Below are positions 43,666 through 51,628 of a DNA stretch of 64,000 bases, one piece after another (the first letter of the stretch is position 1; each line of letters starts with the position of its first letter). The translations under genes were made by a program, and so were the position numbers. The notes under the pieces are model-generated. The model was not told where the DNA came from, did not search any database, and was given only the letters and a program-made list of their open reading frames with translations. The stretch covers positions 1 to 64,000 of the forward strand of contig JAKFDI010000033.1 of assembly GCA_036676235.1 (NCBI GenBank), written 5' to 3'. Origin of the DNA: JAKFDI01 sp036676235. Lineage in GTDB: Bacteria; Pseudomonadota; Gammaproteobacteria; Burkholderiales; Burkholderiaceae_C.

Positions 43666-45660
43666 ATGCGCCGAACGTTCCTGACCTTCGCCTGGGCCTG
43701 CACGCTGCTCGCCGGCATCGCCTGGGAGACGCCGGTGCTGGCGCAAGCGCCCGCCGAAACCGCGCGTGTCATCGTCAAGTTCAAGGCCGACTCGCCCGCG
43801 CTGCGCCGGCAGATCCTCGCCGCCGGCGAACGGCGCGAGGCCCGGGCCGAAGCACTCGGCACACGCCTGGGTCTCGCGCTGCGCAGCGGCCATGCGCTGG
43901 CCGAACGCACGCAGGTCATGACGGCCGCCGGCATCGGCTCGCAGGCGCTGGCCGAGCGGCTGCAGCGCGAGGCGGACGTCGAGTACGCCGTCGTCGATCA
44001 CCGCCGCCGCGCGTTCGCCGCGCCCAACGACCCGCACTACGAGGACGGGCCGGCGTCTGGCATCGGCGCCCCCGCAGTCGGCCAATGGTACCTGCGCGCC
44101 CACGATGCCACGCTGCGCTCGGCCATCGGCATCGAGGCCGCGTGGGACGTGACGCCAGGCGCCCCGTCCGTCGTCGTGGCCGTGCTCGACACGGGCGTGC
44201 GGTTCGACCACGCCGACCTACAACCCGTGGCGAACGGCGGCAACCTGCTGGCCGGCTACGACTTCGTCAGCAACGACTTCATCGCCAACGACGGCCAGCC
44301 CGGCCGCGACGCGGATGCGTCCGACCCGGGCGACATCGTCACCAGCGCCGCCATCGCCGACCCGTCCAACACGATCGGCTGCGGCCCGGGCGAGGTCACG
44401 ACGCGCAGCTCGTGGCACGGCACCGAGACCGCCGGCCTCATCGGCGCGACCACGAACAACGGCATCGGCATCGCCGGCGTCGGGCGCAACGTGCGCGTGC
44501 TGCCGCTGCGCGTGCTCGGGCGCTGCGGCGGCTACGACTCCGACATCATTGCCGCCATGCGCTGGGCCGTCGGCCTCGAGGTGCCGGGCGTGCCAGCCAA
44601 TCCGAACCCGGCCCGGGTGGTCAATCTCAGTCTCGGCGGCACCGGCGATTGCACCGCCACTTACACCGATGCGGTCGAGGCCCTCAACGCCGTCGGCGCG
44701 GTCGTCGTGGCCTCGGCGGGCAACAGCACTGGCCATGCGGTGAGCGTGCCCGCCAACTGCCCGGGCGTGATCGGCGTGGCGGGCCTGCGGCATGCGGGCA
44801 CCAAGGTCGGCTTCTCCGACCTCGGGCCGGAAATCAGCGTCGCGGCGCCTGGTGGCAACTGCGTGAATCTTGATCCCAGCGCGCCCTGCCTCTACCCCAT
44901 TGCCACCACCACCAACGCCGGCATCACGACGCCAGTGGCGGGCAGCTCGATCTACAGCGATAGCTTCAATGCGTCGTTCGGCACCAGCTTCTCGGCGCCG
45001 CTGGTGTCCGGGGTCGCGGGCTTGATGCTGTCGGCCAACCCGGCGCTCACGGCGACCGAGCTGCGTGCGGCGCTTCAATCGTCGGCGCGGGCGTTTCCCA
45101 CGACCGGCGCTGAAGTTCCCGGAGAAACCGTGCCCCAGTGCACCGTGCCCGACCCCGACAACCCGGTCGATCAGCTGCAGTGCTACTGCACGACCGCGAC
45201 CTGCGGCGCCGGCATGCTGGATGCGGGCGGCGCGACGCAGGCGGCGCTCGCCGTGCCCGACCCGAGCGTGCTGCCGCAAATCAGTGTGTCGCCTGCCGAG
45301 CCCCAGCCCGGCGAGGCGCTCAGCCTGAGCGCTCAGGCCACCGTGGTGCCGGCGGGGCGCACCGTCATGTCGTACCAGTGGAGCGTCGTCGATGACGGCT
45401 CGATCGTGAGCGGCTTCGAGTCGTCGGCCGACGCGAGCACGGTCACGCTGACGCCGAGTGCCGGCGGACCTTTCAACGTGAGGCTCAGCGTGACCGACGA
45501 CTTGGGGCGCACGACCAGCGCGATCCACTCGGTTCAGGTCGCCGGGCCGCCGCCCGAAGCACCGCCTGAAGACTCCGGCGGCGGCGCACTGGGCGGTGTC
45601 TGGCTGCTGGGTCTGGCGGCGGCGGTGGCCGCGCTTCGCCGAACGGCGCCGCGCGGCTGA
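43666..45660 (+). CDS. Secreted subtilisin-like S8 serine protease with GlyGly-CTERM tail
   Basis: 664-aa exported protease: signal peptide to ~26 (VLAQA), I9-type propeptide ~30-125, catalytic domain with D175 (VLDTGVRFDH), H251 (SSWHGTETAG) and S441 (GTSFSAPLVSG), then a PKD/Ig-like domain from ~545. The C-terminus is a Gly-rich turn, a hydrophobic helix and basic residues (GGGALGGVWLLGLAAAVAAL, then RRTAPRG), the plan of a GlyGly-CTERM sorting signal cut by rhombosortase, a candidate for which is encoded at 58718. Such proteins usually leave by type II secretion. Cysteines in the catalytic domain suggest disulfides. Confidence 0.92.
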   Translation: MRRTFLTFAWACTLLAGIAWETPVLAQAPAETARVIVKFKADSPALRRQILAAGERREARAEALGTRLGLALRSGHALAERTQVMTAAGIGSQALAERLQREADVEYAVVDHRRRAFAAPNDPHYEDGPASGIGAPAVGQWYLRAHDATLRSAIGIEAAWDVTPGAPSVVVAVLDTGVRFDHADLQPVANGGNLLAGYDFVSNDFIANDGQPGRDADASDPGDIVTSAAIADPSNTIGCGPGEVTTRSSWHGTETAGLIGATTNNGIGIAGVGRNVRVLPLRVLGRCGGYDSDIIAAMRWAVGLEVPGVPANPNPARVVNLSLGGTGDCTATYTDAVEALNAVGAVVVASAGNSTGHAVSVPANCPGVIGVAGLRHAGTKVGFSDLGPEISVAAPGGNCVNLDPSAPCLYPIATTTNAGITTPVAGSSIYSDSFNASFGTSFSAPLVSGVAGLMLSANPALTATELRAALQSSARAFPTTGAEVPGETVPQCTVPDPDNPVDQLQCYCTTATCGAGMLDAGGATQAALAVPDPSVLPQISVSPAEPQPGEALSLSAQATVVPAGRTVMSYQWSVVDDGSIVSGFESSADASTVTLTPSAGGPFNVRLSVTDDLGRTTSAIHSVQVAGPPPEAPPEDSGGGALGGVWLLGLAAAVAALRRTAPRG

Positions 45661-45668
45661 TCCGGGCG

Positions 45669-46334
45669 TCAGCCCGCGGGGCAGGCGCCGAAGCCGCGCC
45701 CCAGGGCGTCCAGCCGCAGGGCCGACAGCCGGGCGGCGGTGGCCGCGTCCGCACGCGGCACGCGCAGCCGGTGCAGCGTCGACGGCGCGCGCAGCTCGAC
45801 CACGCGCGCATCGCTGACGCCGCGCAGCGTGAACTGCGCCAGCGCCGATTCCGCCTCTACGCGGTCGTCGAAGCGGCCGATCGACAGGCCCGGCTCCAGC
45901 TCGCTCGCGCCCGTCACCGTCTCGTAGGGAATGCGGATGCGCTCGAGCTCGGCCTGCTTCGCCGCCAGCGCCGCGCGGCTGGGCATGCGCCCGAGATAGA
46001 CCAGCCAGACGCCGGGGCGCTCGCTGCGCAGCGTGGAGAAGGCGAGGCCCGGCACCGCGTTCGCCATCGCCGCTTCGGCCAGCGGCAACTGTGCCGGCGT
46101 GAAGGGGCCGGCTTCGAGGCACGAGAACCCGGGCTCGGCGGGCAGCGCCGCCACCGGCGTGCTGCCTTGCGGCGCGAGGATGCGCACCGTCTCGGGCCGC
46201 ACCTGCCGCGCGAAGCGTTCGGGCTCGCGGTCGCCGCTCGGGCTCACGCCCACCACCGGGTCAAGCCAGCCCTGGGTCCAGGAGTAGAAGCCGAGGTTCG
46301 CCAGCAGCAGCACCAGGACCAGGAAGCGCAGCAT
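45669..46334 (-). CDS. SPOR-domain-containing membrane protein
   Basis: 221 aa with one N-terminal transmembrane helix (FLVLVLLLANLGFYSWTQGW) and a C-terminal SPOR-like domain (~145-215, around LEPGLSIGRFDDRVEAES and RVVELRAPS). It is a cell-envelope protein, probably anchored in the inner membrane with the SPOR part in the periplasm. Its start overlaps the birA stop by one base. In related genomes a pantothenate kinase gene is often placed between the two; here there is none. Specific role unknown. Confidence 0.8.
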   Translation of the reverse strand: MLRFLVLVLLLANLGFYSWTQGWLDPVVGVSPSGDREPERFARQVRPETVRILAPQGSTPVAALPAEPGFSCLEAGPFTPAQLPLAEAAMANAVPGLAFSTLRSERPGVWLVYLGRMPSRAALAAKQAELERIRIPYETVTGASELEPGLSIGRFDDRVEAESALAQFTLRGVSDARVVELRAPSTLHRLRVPRADAATAARLSALRLDALGRGFGACPAG

Positions 46335-47245
46335 CAGGCGTCCTGCGCCGGCACGGGACGCACGCTGACTTCGCCGCTGGCGAGCGGCTTGACCGTGCCG
46401 TCGGGCGTGCGCACGAGCAGTGCGCCGTCGTCGCCCACGCCCAGCGCCACGCCTTCGGGCAGGCCGGGCAGGGTGGTGCGCACCGGCCGGCCGCGCAGCA
46501 GGTCGCGCGCGGCGAAGCGTTCGCTGAAGCCGGCAAAGCCTTCCCGCTCGAAACGCTGCAGCGCTTCCACCAGCGGACGGGCAATGCGCGCCAGCACGGC
46601 GGGGGCGGTCAGATCGTCGTCCAGTTCCTGCAGGCTCGCGAAGCCGGTGGTGGCGTCGCTGACCGAGAGCGGCAGCACGTTCAGGCCGATGCCCACGATC
46701 GCCAGGCGCCGCGGCCCGGCGGGCACGGTCTCGATGAGGATGCCGCCGAGCTTGCGGCCGAGGCCGTCATCGCTATCGGTGAGCCACAGGTCGTTGGGCC
46801 ACTTGAGGCCGATGCGCGTCGCGCCCGCCGCCGGCGATTCCAGCGCATCGGCAATCGCCACGCCGACGGCCAGCGACAAGCCCGACCAGTCCTGCGGCGC
46901 CAGCGGCAGCGCAAGCGAGAAGGTGAGCGAGGCGCCCGGCGCCGCCTGCCAGGTGCGGCCCGCGCGGCCGCGGCCGGCGGTCTGGTGCTCGGCCACCAAC
47001 AGGCAGGGCTGGAAGTCGGCCGAGCGTCGGCCGAAGGCGGTGCTCTCCACGCTGCGGCGAACCAGCGCGGCTTCGTCGTCGACGGCGGCGGCCGCGGTTG
47101 CCAGCCGCGCGCGCTCTTGCAGCGCGGTGTTGGTGGAGGGAATGCGCGCCACGACCTCGATGCTCAGGCCCGGCAGCAGCGGCTCGAGCTGTTCCCACAG
47201 GGCTTCGGCGCCCCATTGCAGCGATTGCGGCGATTCGGTGCTCAC
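46334..47245 (-). CDS. birA: Biotin--[acetyl-CoA carboxylase] ligase
   Basis: 303-aa enzyme activating biotin to biotinyl-AMP and attaching it to BCCP. The biotin-binding signature is AGRGRAGRTW and the catalytic loop KWPNDLWL, with a small C-terminal domain. The N-terminal winged-helix repressor domain of E. coli BirA is not visible, so it is probably a monofunctional ligase. The start is a GTG at 47245. It lies 42 bases downstream of the SET-domain gene and is joined to the SPOR gene. Confidence 0.93.
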   Translation of the reverse strand: MSTESPQSLQWGAEALWEQLEPLLPGLSIEVVARIPSTNTALQERARLATAAAAVDDEAALVRRSVESTAFGRRSADFQPCLLVAEHQTAGRGRAGRTWQAAPGASLTFSLALPLAPQDWSGLSLAVGVAIADALESPAAGATRIGLKWPNDLWLTDSDDGLGRKLGGILIETVPAGPRRLAIVGIGLNVLPLSVSDATTGFASLQELDDDLTAPAVLARIARPLVEALQRFEREGFAGFSERFAARDLLRGRPVRTTLPGLPEGVALGVGDDGALLVRTPDGTVKPLASGEVSVRPVPAQDA

Positions 47246-47287
47246 GGTCGGTGTCTCGCGTTCGGCCCCGCAGCGGGGCCGTGTGGC

Positions 47288-47965
47288 TCAGGTCTTGGGA
47301 GACAGCATCGTGCCACGGCACTTCTTCGCGCCGCAACGACATTCGTACTGCTTCTTGAGCTTGCGCGTGTAACGCTCGTCGATCACGAGGCCGTAGTCAT
47401 AGAACAGCTCCTCGCCCGGCTCGAGCTTGCGACGCGCCTTGATGAACACGCGGCCCTCGTCGTTCTCGTCGGCCACGCAGTTCGGGTCGCAGGAGTGGTT
47501 GATCCAGCGCGAGGCGTTGCCGCCGTACAGGGCGTCCAGCACATGGTCGTCGCCGACGGAGAAATAGAAGGTGTGGTGCGGATCGCTCGGGTCGTGCGGA
47601 TGGCGGCGCAGCGCCTCGGGCCAGTCGATGCGCTCGCCCGTGTATTCGATGATCGTCTCGCCCTTGGCGATCGGCAGTACGGCGAACACGCCCTTGCCGT
47701 GAACGCCCGAGCGCCGCACCTGGATGCGCCGGCCGGCGGCCTTCTCCGTCTTCTTCTCTGCCTTCTTGGCCGCTTGTTTGGCAGATTTCTTTTCGACCTT
47801 CTTCGCCTCTTCCTCTGCCTGCTTCGCCGCCTTGTCGGCGGCCTTGCGCAGCGCCTTCTCGGTCTTCCTGTCGCCCGTTCCGGCGGTTCCTTCTTCGGCC
47901 TGCTCGGCGTCGGTCGTCCGGGTCTTGGCCCCGTCGGATTGCTTCATCGGGTTCTTTGGGTACAT
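47288..47965 (-). CDS. SET-domain protein (putative lysine methyltransferase)
   Basis: 225 aa. The first ~80 residues are a Lys/Glu/Ala-rich, probably coiled-coil or disordered segment (KAADKAAKQAEEEAKKVEKK). The SET domain follows: RRSGVHGKGVFA, IIEYTGERI, the knot motif RWINHSCDPNC and ELFYDYG, then a post-SET zinc motif CRCGAKKCRG. These are the AdoMet and lysine-channel residues of protein lysine methyltransferases. The target in bacteria is unknown; a basic N-terminal tail could bind DNA or nucleoid proteins. Divergent from topB (96 bases). Confidence 0.9.
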   Translation of the reverse strand: MYPKNPMKQSDGAKTRTTDAEQAEEGTAGTGDRKTEKALRKAADKAAKQAEEEAKKVEKKSAKQAAKKAEKKTEKAAGRRIQVRRSGVHGKGVFAVLPIAKGETIIEYTGERIDWPEALRRHPHDPSDPHHTFYFSVGDDHVLDALYGGNASRWINHSCDPNCVADENDEGRVFIKARRKLEPGEELFYDYGLVIDERYTRKLKKQYECRCGAKKCRGTMLSPKT

Positions 47966-48061
47966 TGAATTGGTGGGCGCGCGCGCGTGTATGCGCGCGA
48001 GGAGCCCGGATTGTATTGACGCATCAACGCCGCCTCACGAAGGCGTGCGACACGAGGACCC

Positions 48062-50743
48062 ATGACGAAGACACTGATCATTGCCGAGAAGCCGAGCGTG
48101 GCGCAGGACATCGTTCGCGCGCTCACGCCTGTTGCGGGCAAGTTCGACAAGGAGGCCGAGTACTTCGAGAACGAGCGCTACATCGTCACCTCGGCCGTCG
48201 GCCACCTGGTGGAGATCAAGGCGCCCGAGGAATTCGACGTGAAGCGCGGCAAGTGGAGCTTCAACAACCTGCCGGTGATTCCGCCGCACTTCGACCTCGC
48301 GCCCATCGACAAGGCCAAGACGCGGCTCAACGCCGTGGTCAAGCTCGTCAAGCGCAAGGACGTCTCCGCGCTCATCAACGCCTGCGACGCGGGCCGCGAG
48401 GGTGAGCTGATCTTTCGCCTGATCGTGCAGTACGCCGCCGGCGGCAAGAAGCCGATCGACAAGCCGATCGAGCGCCTGTGGCTGCAGAGCATGACGCCGC
48501 AGGCCATCCGCGACGGCTTCGAGCAGTTGCGCACCGAGGAGCAACTGCGCGGCCTGAGTGACGCCGCTCGCAGCCGCAGCGAGGCCGACTGGCTGGTGGG
48601 CATCAACGGCACGCGCGCGATGACGGCCTTCAATTCGCGCGACGGCGGGTTCTTTCTCACGACGGTGGGCCGGGTGCAGACGCCCACGTTGTCCATCGTG
48701 GTCGAGCGCGAGGAGAAGATCCGCAAGCACGTCTCGCGCCCCTACTGGGAAATCAAGGCCACCTTCGAGGCCCAGGCCGGGCAGTACGAGGGCAAGTGGT
48801 TCGACCCGAAGTGGAAGAAGAACCCGGACGATGCCGAGCTGCGCGCCGACCGCGTGTGGAGCGAGGCCGATGCGCAGGCCATTGCGCAGGCCTGCCGGGC
48901 GCAGCCGGCGAGCGTGACCGAAGAGGCCAAGCCGAGCACGCAGAGCGCGCCCGGCCTGTACGACCTGACGACGCTGCAGCGCGAAGCCAACTCGCGCTTC
49001 GGCTTCTCGGCCAAGACCACGCTGTCGATCGCGCAGGCGCTGTACGAGAAGCACAAGGTGCTCACCTATCCGCGTACCGACAGCAAGCACCTGCCCGAAG
49101 ACTATGTGGCGGTGGCGAAGAACACGCTGCAGATGATCGCGACGGAAGACATGCCCGGGCCGCTGCGGGCCTTGTCAATGCACGCGAAGAAGGCGTTGGC
49201 CGAGGGCTACGTGAAGCCCAACAAGCGCATCTTCGACAACGCCAAGGTGTCGGACCACTTCGCCATCATCCCGACCCTGCAGGCGCCCAAGAGCCTCTCC
49301 GAGATCGAGGCCAAGCTCTACGACATGGTGGTCAAGCGCTTCCTGGCGGTGTTCTATCCGTCGGCGGAGTTCATGGTCACCACGCGCATCTCCACCGTCG
49401 AGGCGGCCGGCGCCAAGCACAGCTTCCAGACCAACGGCAAGGTGATGGTCAAGCCCGGCTGGCTGGCGGTCTACGGCCGCGAGGCGCAGGAGGACGATGC
49501 CAACCTCGTGCCCGTCGGCAAAGGCGAGATCGTGCGCACGGAAAGCGTGGACGCGAACGCGCTGAGAACGAAGCCGCCGGCGCGCTACAGCGAGGCCACG
49601 CTGCTGTCCGCCATGGAAGGTGCGGGCAAGCTCATCGACGACGACGAACTGCGCGAGGCGATGCAGGAGAAGGGCCTCGGCACGCCGGCCACCCGCGCGG
49701 CCATCATCGAAGGCCTGATCGCCGAGAAGTACATGCTGCGCGAAGGCCGCGAGCTGATGCCCACCGCCAAGGCCTTCCAGCTGATGACGCTGCTGCGCGG
49801 CCTGCAGGTGGAGGAACTCACCAAGCCCGAACTCACCGGCAACTGGGAATACCAGTTGTCGGAGATGGAGAAGGGCAAGCTCTCTCGCGAGACCTTCATG
49901 GACGAGATCGCGGCGATGACACAGCGCATCGTCGCCAAGGCCAAGGAATACGACCGCGACACGATTCCCGGTGACTACGCCACGCTCAAGACGCCGTGCC
50001 CCAACTGTGGCGGCGTGGTCAAGGAGAACTACCGCCGCTTCACCTGCGTGGGCAAAGTCATTGACAGCCCCTCGCCCGCGGGTACACGGGCGATCCCCCG
50101 AGGGGATCAAGCCGCCCTTGGGAGCGGCCCGGCGGGCGGCCTGCGCGACAACGGCGAAGGCTGCGGTTTCTCGATCAGCAAGATTCCCGGATCGCGCAGC
50201 TTCGAGCTGGATGAAGTGGAACGCTTTCTCGCCGACAAGAAGATCGGCCCACTGGAGGGCTTCCGCTCCAAGGCGGGCTGGCCGTTCACCGCCGAACTCA
50301 AGCTCAGCTACGACGAGGAGATCAAGAACTGGAAGCTCGAGTTCGACTTCGGCGAAGACGCGAAGAAGGAAGGCGAATCCGGCGAGCCGGTCGACTTCAG
50401 CGCCCAGCAGTCCTTCGGCGCCTGCCCCAAGTGCCAGGGCCGCGTGTTCGAGCTCGGTACCAGCTACGTGTGCGAGCACGCCGTCGGTGCGCACGTCACC
50501 TGCGACTTCAAGAGCGGCAAGATCATCCTGCAGCAGCCGGTGAGCGGCGAACAGATGACCCGGCTGCTGCAGACCGGCAAGACCGACCTGCTCGACGGCT
50601 TCGTCTCGAACAAGACGCGGCGCAAGTTCAAGGCCTTTCTCGCCTACGACAAGAAGGAAGGCAAGGTGATGTTCGAGTTCGAGCCGCGGGCGGCCAAGAA
50701 GGTGCCGGCGAAGAAGGCGGCCGCGAAGAAGGCCCCGGCCTAG
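48062..50743 (+). CDS. topB: DNA topoisomerase III (type IA) with in-frame repeat insertion
   Basis: 893-aa type IA topoisomerase. TOPRIM domain at the N-terminus (IAEKPSVAQDIV, NACDAGREGELI), catalytic Tyr336 in LTYPRTDSKHLP, and a C-terminal zinc-ribbon region (TPCPNCGGVVKENYRRFTCV, later ACPKCQGRVFELGTSYVCEH). Between F660TCVG and EGCGFSISK (E699) lie about 33 residues (KVIDSPSPAGTRAIPRG...) encoded by a copy of the dispersed repeat, which splits the Cys spacing of the ribbon but keeps the frame. The C-terminal end is Lys/Ala-rich (AKKVPAKKAAAKKAPA). Confidence 0.95.
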   Translation: MTKTLIIAEKPSVAQDIVRALTPVAGKFDKEAEYFENERYIVTSAVGHLVEIKAPEEFDVKRGKWSFNNLPVIPPHFDLAPIDKAKTRLNAVVKLVKRKDVSALINACDAGREGELIFRLIVQYAAGGKKPIDKPIERLWLQSMTPQAIRDGFEQLRTEEQLRGLSDAARSRSEADWLVGINGTRAMTAFNSRDGGFFLTTVGRVQTPTLSIVVEREEKIRKHVSRPYWEIKATFEAQAGQYEGKWFDPKWKKNPDDAELRADRVWSEADAQAIAQACRAQPASVTEEAKPSTQSAPGLYDLTTLQREANSRFGFSAKTTLSIAQALYEKHKVLTYPRTDSKHLPEDYVAVAKNTLQMIATEDMPGPLRALSMHAKKALAEGYVKPNKRIFDNAKVSDHFAIIPTLQAPKSLSEIEAKLYDMVVKRFLAVFYPSAEFMVTTRISTVEAAGAKHSFQTNGKVMVKPGWLAVYGREAQEDDANLVPVGKGEIVRTESVDANALRTKPPARYSEATLLSAMEGAGKLIDDDELREAMQEKGLGTPATRAAIIEGLIAEKYMLREGRELMPTAKAFQLMTLLRGLQVEELTKPELTGNWEYQLSEMEKGKLSRETFMDEIAAMTQRIVAKAKEYDRDTIPGDYATLKTPCPNCGGVVKENYRRFTCVGKVIDSPSPAGTRAIPRGDQAALGSGPAGGLRDNGEGCGFSISKIPGSRSFELDEVERFLADKKIGPLEGFRSKAGWPFTAELKLSYDEEIKNWKLEFDFGEDAKKEGESGEPVDFSAQQSFGACPKCQGRVFELGTSYVCEHAVGAHVTCDFKSGKIILQQPVSGEQMTRLLQTGKTDLLDGFVSNKTRRKFKAFLAYDKKEGKVMFEFEPRAAKKVPAKKAAAKKAPA
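50067..50141 (+). repeat. Dispersed GC-rich repeat, copy B, inside topB
   Basis: Homologous to 10222-10300 in the same orientation, sharing CGATCCCCCGAGGGGAT and CTTGGGAGCGGCCCGGCG. It is part of an insertion of about 99 bases (roughly 50055-50153, a multiple of three) that is open in the topB frame. Flanking protein sequence reads continuously through a normal zinc ribbon if the insert is removed. Confidence 0.85.
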
Positions 50744-50806
50744 TCCGCTGAACCATTGAAATGCCACCCGAGGACAGCGGGGGTGCGATTTCAGTGGTTC
50801 AGTGGA
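50744..50806. repeat. Long inverted repeat filling the space between topB and the amidase gene
   Basis: Arms 50744-50769 and 50781-50806 are complementary in 22 of 26 positions around an 11-base loop. The left arm begins right after the topB stop TAG and the right arm ends right before the stop of the convergent amidase gene. It can form a strong hairpin in either transcript and probably acts as a bidirectional terminator or transcript-end stabiliser, although a U-run is lacking. Confidence 0.75.
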
Positions 50807-51628
50807 CTATCCCAGCCGCCGGTGCGTGAGCGCCGGCAACTGCGTGCGCACGGCGGCGATGCGGGCCGGGTCGATCTCGGCCGTCACCACGCCCTCGCCC
50901 TCGTCGCGCACGGCCAGCACCTCGCCCCACGGGTCGACGATCAGGCTGTGGCCCCAGGTGCGGCGGCCGTTCTCGTGCCGCCCGCCCTGCGCGGGCGCGA
51001 TCACGTAGCACTGGTTCTCCACCGCCCGCGCGCGCAGCAACAGCTCCCAGTGCGCCTGGCCCGTCGGGTAGGTGAAGGCCGAGGGCACGGCGATCAGGTC
51101 GCAGGTGCCGAGTGCGCGGTAGAGCTCGGGAAAGCGAAGGTCGTAGCACACGCTCAGGCCCACGCGCACGCCGCGCGCCTCGAAGGCGACCGGCTGCTCG
51201 CCCGCCTGCAGCACGCGGCCCTCGTCGTAGCGCTCGCTGCCGTTGTCGTAGCGGAAGAGGTGCATCTTGTCGTAGCGCGCCGAGAGCGTGCCGTCGGGCG
51301 CGTACACGCAGCTCGCGTTGAACACGCGCTCGGGCGGCGGCTGCGCGCCGGTGGCCAGGCCGTCGGCGCGCAGCGGCAGTGTGCCGCCGATGAGCCACAC
51401 GCCATTCGCCCGCGCGGCCTCGGCCAGCATGCGCTGGATCGGCCCGTCGCCCGGCGCCTCGGCCACGGCGAGCTTGTCGCGGTCGGCGCGGCCCATGAGG
51501 CAGAAGTACTCGGGCAGGGCGACGAGTTCGGCGCCGATGGCCGCGGCCTGGGCGACCAGCCGACGGGCCGCGTCGAGGTTGCGGTCGATGTCGGGCGTCG
51601 AGACCATCTGCAAGGCGGCGATCTTCAT
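50807..51628 (-). CDS. Nitrilase-superfamily carbon-nitrogen hydrolase (Nit/omega-amidase group)
   Basis: 273-aa cytoplasmic hydrolase with the Glu-Lys-Cys triad: Glu in ALPEYFCLMG (~residue 40), Lys in YDKMHLF (~112) and Cys in GLSVCYDLRFPE (~150). Nit-group members deaminate dicarboxylic amides or repair deaminated glutathione; the exact substrate is inferred from the group. Its ATG overlaps the yhdP stop (ATGA). The cluster glnE/yhdP/nit is common in Burkholderiales. The gene meets topB at a long inverted repeat. Confidence 0.92.
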   Translation of the reverse strand: MKIAALQMVSTPDIDRNLDAARRLVAQAAAIGAELVALPEYFCLMGRADRDKLAVAEAPGDGPIQRMLAEAARANGVWLIGGTLPLRADGLATGAQPPPERVFNASCVYAPDGTLSARYDKMHLFRYDNGSERYDEGRVLQAGEQPVAFEARGVRVGLSVCYDLRFPELYRALGTCDLIAVPSAFTYPTGQAHWELLLRARAVENQCYVIAPAQGGRHENGRRTWGHSLIVDPWGEVLAVRDEGEGVVTAEIDPARIAAVRTQLPALTHRRLG

